35,664 nucleotides of DNA from Gloeocapsa sp. UFS-A4-WI-NPMV-4B04 (GTDB lineage Bacteria > Cyanobacteriota > Cyanobacteriia > Cyanobacteriales > Chroococcidiopsidaceae). The notes under the pieces were generated by a model that saw nothing but the letters and a program-made list of their open reading frames with translations, was not told where the DNA came from and did no database searches. Positions 33,089 to 35,664 of the stretch are shown one piece after another. The stretch spans positions 1 to 35,664 of the forward strand of contig JAHHHE010000035.1 in NCBI GenBank assembly GCA_019359535.1, in the 5' to 3' direction. Each line of letters opens with the position of its first letter. Within the stretch, counting starts at the first letter, position 1. Both the position numbers and the translations under genes were made by a program.

Positions 33089-33658
33089 CTATTCTAACGT
33101 CACATCTTCAAAAAGTCCTTCTAGTTTTCCGTCAAAACTAATACTATCAAGCCGGAATGATGTTTGTTCCGGTCTATAGGACTGTAACACCCACAGCCCT
33201 TGCTCGTTGCGTCGAAAGCAGTCAACTCGCTGCCGCTTGGTACTAATTAAAACGTACTCGCGCAGGCTCTCTATTTCCTGGTAATCAACAAACTTATCGC
33301 CTCGGTCGAAAGCTTCTGTAGAATCAGACAAAACTTCAACGATTAGAGTAGGAAAGCGTTTATATGTCACGGTTTCCTGGTCTTTTGGGTCGCAAGTAAC
33401 CATAACATCAGGGTAGTAGAACCGATTGAGTGATTCGATTCGCGCTTTCATATCAGAAATGTAAACGCGACAACCGGAGCCTCGGACGTGGCTGCGGAAC
33501 AGGGCGAACAGGTTTCCGGCAATGGTGACGTGGGGGTCGCTTGCGCCTGCCATAGCATAAACTTGTCCATCAATATATTCATGCTTGATGTTGCTGGTAT
33601 CCTCCAGATGGAGGTATCGGTCAGGGGTGAGATAGGGCTGCTGGGGGGAAGCAATCAT
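33089..33658 (-). CDS. Uma2-family (DUF820) PD-(D/E)xK nuclease-like protein
   Basis: 189 residues. Features: LTPDRYLHLEDTSNIKHEYI then DGQVYAMAGAS at the N-terminus, RFYYPDVMVTCD carrying the active-site aspartate, and LIVEVLSDSTEAFDRGDKFV with the ExL and distal lysine. These follow the Uma2 fold, abundant in cyanobacteria and of unclear function. Length is normal and the start is ATG 33658. Confidence 0.92.
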   Translation of the reverse strand: MIASPQQPYLTPDRYLHLEDTSNIKHEYIDGQVYAMAGASDPHVTIAGNLFALFRSHVRGSGCRVYISDMKARIESLNRFYYPDVMVTCDPKDQETVTYKRFPTLIVEVLSDSTEAFDRGDKFVDYQEIESLREYVLISTKRQRVDCFRRNEQGLWVLQSYRPEQTSFRLDSISFDGKLEGLFEDVTLE

Positions 33659-33723
33659 AAAGACCTCGCGGGAGCTTGCAAACCGAGTGCTTTCAAGCCT
33701 CGGAGGAAAAGCGACACGGGATA

Positions 33724-33993
33724 CTAAAGTACCCCGTGAATATTTTTAATTAAACCGATTGCTGTCGAGATATTAAAACTGCCAGTTGACCGCACAGCTA
33801 CTCTACCTGTGTGAATTCCAATTTTCTTTCCAGAAGTAACAGTCGCCTTCACGATATCACCCGTCTGTATTTGCCGCTCGTCTACAGGTAAATTTACATC
33901 GTTTAAGTGCGAATTGACGATGTGCGATGGTCGCGAAGCGAACCGTCTTTGGCATCGCATTGATAACACGGTGATCGCCCTTTTAAGCGACAA
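33724..33993 (-). pseudogene. C-terminal remnant of an IscB nuclease
   Basis: An 89-codon frame whose second half, QTGDIVKATVTSGKKIGIHT followed by GRVAVRSTGSFNISTAIGLI, matches the C-terminal PAM/TAM-interacting part of cyanobacterial IscB proteins as I remember them. IscB is the HNH/RuvC RNA-guided nickase-nuclease related to Cas9. The RRxRR, RuvC and HNH parts are absent, and the first 40 codons are not recognisable. The last residues (KNIHGVL) replace the usual ISHKYC end. Adjacent divergent gene is the tyrosine recombinase. Confidence 0.65.
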
Positions 33994-34031
33994 TGAATTT
34001 TAGTATCTAGAATCATAGTTCCAAAGACTAA

Positions 34032-35015
34032 ATGCCCGCTCTTGACTTCAAACACGCAGATTGTGACCTGAAACTAAGAGCGCCGCTGCCGTCAACTCGG
34101 CATCCGGCGACGGTATACTTGGCTTCTTTGAATTTGGGGTCAAGACCAACAATGCACCACGCTTTAGATGCGATCGCTTCCTTACTGACTAATGGAGAGT
34201 GCGATGCTCTGACTTTGGACTGGTCTCTTCTTCGCTATCAACATACAGCAGCAGTACGGTCGGCTTTGATTTCTCGGTACACGCCATCGACCACCAAGAA
34301 GATGCTGTGTGCTTTGCGGCGGGTGTTGCAGGAAGCTCGTAAGTTAAGGCTGATTTCTTTAGAGGATTACACGAATGCGATAGATTTACCCCGCATTGAC
34401 ACACCACCGCAGAAACTGAGAGGTCGCGCTTTAAGTGAGTCGGAACTTGCCGCTTTGGTGGATGTGTGCCAAACAGAAGATTCTAGACCGATAGATATTA
34501 GAGACTTAGCACTGATAGCTATCCTACGCGGCGGTGGAGTACGGCGTACTGAAGCAGTCAATCTGGAACTCAGAGACTTCAACCCCAAGACTGGCGCTCT
34601 AGAGATCCGTTCTGGCAAGAGAAAGTCATACCGCACGGTTTATCTGCCTTCTGCTGCAATTGAGTTGGTGTCAAAGTGGCTCTTGATCCGAGGGCATTCA
34701 CCAGGAGCGCTGCTGTGTCCAGTCAAGAAAGGCGCTCAAGTGGAACTGCGATCGATGACCGCCGATGCCGTGTTGAAAATCGTGCGGCGGCGCTCTAAGC
34801 AAGCTAGCGTTGAGGAATTCTCTCCCCACGACTTTCGCCGGACGTTCTGCTCTGACCTGTTGGATGCTGGCACTGATATCGTCACGGTACAGAAATTAGC
34901 TGGTCACGCTTCGCCAGTGACGACTGCTAAATATGATCGCCGGGGTGAGGAAGTAAAGCGTAAAGCGGTGGAACGGTTGTCGTTTCCTAGTAGCAAAAAT
35001 CGAACTACTGAATAA
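34032..35015 (+). CDS. Tyrosine recombinase/integrase
   Basis: 327 residues with the complete catalytic set: R171 (GVRRTEAV), H266-x-x-R269 (HDFRRTF), H292 (LAGHAS) and nucleophile Y301 (TTAKYDRR). N-terminal SAM-like DNA-binding domain (about 30-110). XerC/D-like size. Such genes resolve plasmid multimers or integrate mobile DNA. ATG 34032. It looks intact and may have mobilised the neighbouring module; no att site is recognised. Confidence 0.92.
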   Translation: MPALDFKHADCDLKLRAPLPSTRHPATVYLASLNLGSRPTMHHALDAIASLLTNGECDALTLDWSLLRYQHTAAVRSALISRYTPSTTKKMLCALRRVLQEARKLRLISLEDYTNAIDLPRIDTPPQKLRGRALSESELAALVDVCQTEDSRPIDIRDLALIAILRGGGVRRTEAVNLELRDFNPKTGALEIRSGKRKSYRTVYLPSAAIELVSKWLLIRGHSPGALLCPVKKGAQVELRSMTADAVLKIVRRRSKQASVEEFSPHDFRRTFCSDLLDAGTDIVTVQKLAGHASPVTTAKYDRRGEEVKRKAVERLSFPSSKNRTTE

Positions 35016-35065
35016 ATAGCTCAAGTCGCGTTCGCCCAATCCCTTGTGGATTGAAAACATCGCGC

Positions 35066-35248
35066 TTATAAAAGGGTGCAAGCTTCCCGAATCCTACAGG
35101 CAGTGTACAGGCAGATACTGAACAGAGCGCGATCACGGTTATCCTCCAGTCCTGAACTAAACAGCAACTGAATCTCAGAAGGAGTGAGTATTTTCGCTCT
35201 GCCGTGCCTGTCGCTCTTTATTGACTTACCGTACCAAAAAAGGTACAT
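35066..35248 (-). pseudogene. Tyrosine recombinase fragment (N-terminal part of catalytic domain)
   Basis: 60 codons: HGRAKILTPSEIQLLFSSGL then EDNRDRALFSICLYTACRIR and EACTLL, ending in TAA. This is the start of a phage-integrase catalytic domain up to the first catalytic arginine (CRIREA); the HxxR, H and Y parts are missing. Truncated gene, converging with the intact recombinase. Confidence 0.75.
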
Positions 35249-35258
35249 ATATATATAG

Positions 35259-35435
35259 ATGACAGAGAAGCGAATAAAAGCAATTTTCTACCGGAACGAA
35301 GCTGGCACTGAGCCAGTTCGTGAATGGTTGAAGGCTTTGAATAAAGAAGATCGGTATTTGATTGGCACTGATATCAAAACGGTGGAATTTGGTTGGCCCA
35401 GTGACAACTCTCTCGTTAAACGCTTCGCGCTATAA
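35259..35435 (+). pseudogene. HigB/RelE-like (Gp49 type) toxin, truncated by tnpB element
   Basis: MTEKRIKAIFYRNEAGTEPV, REWLKALNKEDRYLIGTDIK and TVEFGWP match the N-terminal half of phage-derived Gp49/HigB toxins. At 35400/35401 the sequence changes to GTGACAACTC, the right end of the tnpB element, and the frame ends SDNSLVKRFAL-stop. The catalytic C-terminal half is missing, and no antitoxin gene is seen in the window. It starts 10 bp from the divergent integrase fragment. Confidence 0.8.
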
Positions 35436-35664
35436 CGGGAGCTTCCAATTTCACAATTGAAAATTGCTGCATCAATGGATGAGTACCCTCAGATCCTCCG
35501 CAGCCAGGAAACGGTAGTCCAACCGTCTCAAGTCCTCGCTTTAACAAATTAATCCCTGCATTCCAGTCGCGATCTATTTCTAGACGGCAGCTGGGGCAAC
35601 TATGGATACGAACACTCAGGTCTTTTTTAACTCGCTCTCCACAACTAGAACATTCAATCGAAGT
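35401..35664 (-). mobile_element. tnpB-carrying IS200/IS605-family element, right end only
   Basis: It begins GTGACAACTCTCTCG at the truncation point of the HigB-like gene, with a possible short hairpin in 35410-35445. It extends beyond the window. Confidence 0.7.
35416..35664 (-). CDS. tnpB: TnpB RNA-guided endonuclease, C-terminal part (runs off the window)
   Basis: 83 codons on the minus strand reading in from the window edge: TSIECSSCGERVKKDLSVRI, HSCPSCRLEIDRDWNAGINL, LKRGLETVGLPFPGCGG and a tail to TAA at 35416. CSSC...CPSC and DRDWNAG are the TnpB zinc finger and last RuvC block. The N-terminal part lies outside the window. Confidence 0.88.
   Translation of the reverse strand, partial: TSIECSSCGERVKKDLSVRIHSCPSCRLEIDRDWNAGINLLKRGLETVGLPFPGCGGSEGTHPLMQQFSIVKLEAPVIARSV

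Noticed and set aside
1..35664. tRNA, rRNA or riboswitch
   Set aside because: No cloverleaf, rRNA signature or known aptamer motif was recognised on either strand by eye; a covariance-model scan was not possible.

Overview
The window looks cyanobacterial. HIP1-type GCGATCGC palindromes recur, and it carries a GH100 neutral/alkaline invertase, a cyanobacterial type IV pilin, a large TPR/GT41 protein and a heavy load of IS200/IS605, IS630 and ISAs1 elements. The gene mix (phage/plasmid-type primase-helicase, ribbon-helix-helix regulator, ParB-like protein, tyrosine recombinases, toxin-antitoxin genes) suggests either a large plasmid or a chromosomal region holding an integrated plasmid module. 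The sequence alone does not settle which, and no species is claimed.

Layout. 1-4500 is a pile-up of insertion sequences: a broken IS630 transposase whose 5' end is cut by an IS605-type tnpA/tnpB element (copy A), then a second tnpB-only element. 4622-5998 is the GH100 invertase. 6125-8632 is a DUF1778/GNAT toxin-antitoxin pair whose toxin 3' end has been replaced by an ISAs1-family element; this element has 22-bp perfect inverted repeats and a 10-bp target duplication. 8700-12158 is a run of minus-strand plasmid-type genes. 12159-12376 is a striking array of nine CTAG motifs spaced close to the DNA helical repeat. It lies directly upstream of a ribbon-helix-helix gene, a small partner ORF and an 897-residue primase-helicase (13393-16086). 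16119-17430 is another tnpB element. 17823-24590 holds a TPR protein, a triple GT2 glycosyltransferase and a methyltransferase-like/TPR/GT41 protein, converging on a pilA-like pilin (24809-25330).

25420-32193 is a nest of four TnpB-related units: a tnpB element, IS605-type copy B (tnpB broken by a nonsense codon), a 555-residue TnpB homologue lacking all recognisable RuvC catalytic residues and the zinc finger, and IS605-type copy C. 32687-35664 holds an HNH protein, a Uma2-type nuclease, the C-terminal remnant of an IscB, an intact tyrosine recombinase, an integrase fragment, a HigB-like toxin cut by an insertion, and the C-terminus of another TnpB.

The most interesting items are three. (1) The nuclease-dead TnpB homologue at 28646-30313, with a duplicated 3' end: the coding part has diverged, but the non-coding sequence just after the stop codon is almost perfectly conserved, as expected for a guide-RNA scaffold. 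(2) The phased CTAG array next to the RHH gene, a candidate operator, iteron or centromere. (3) The mosaic tnpA of copy B, stitched from A-like and C-like sequence. At least eight RNA-guided-nuclease relatives (seven TnpB, one IscB remnant) occur in 35.7 kb.
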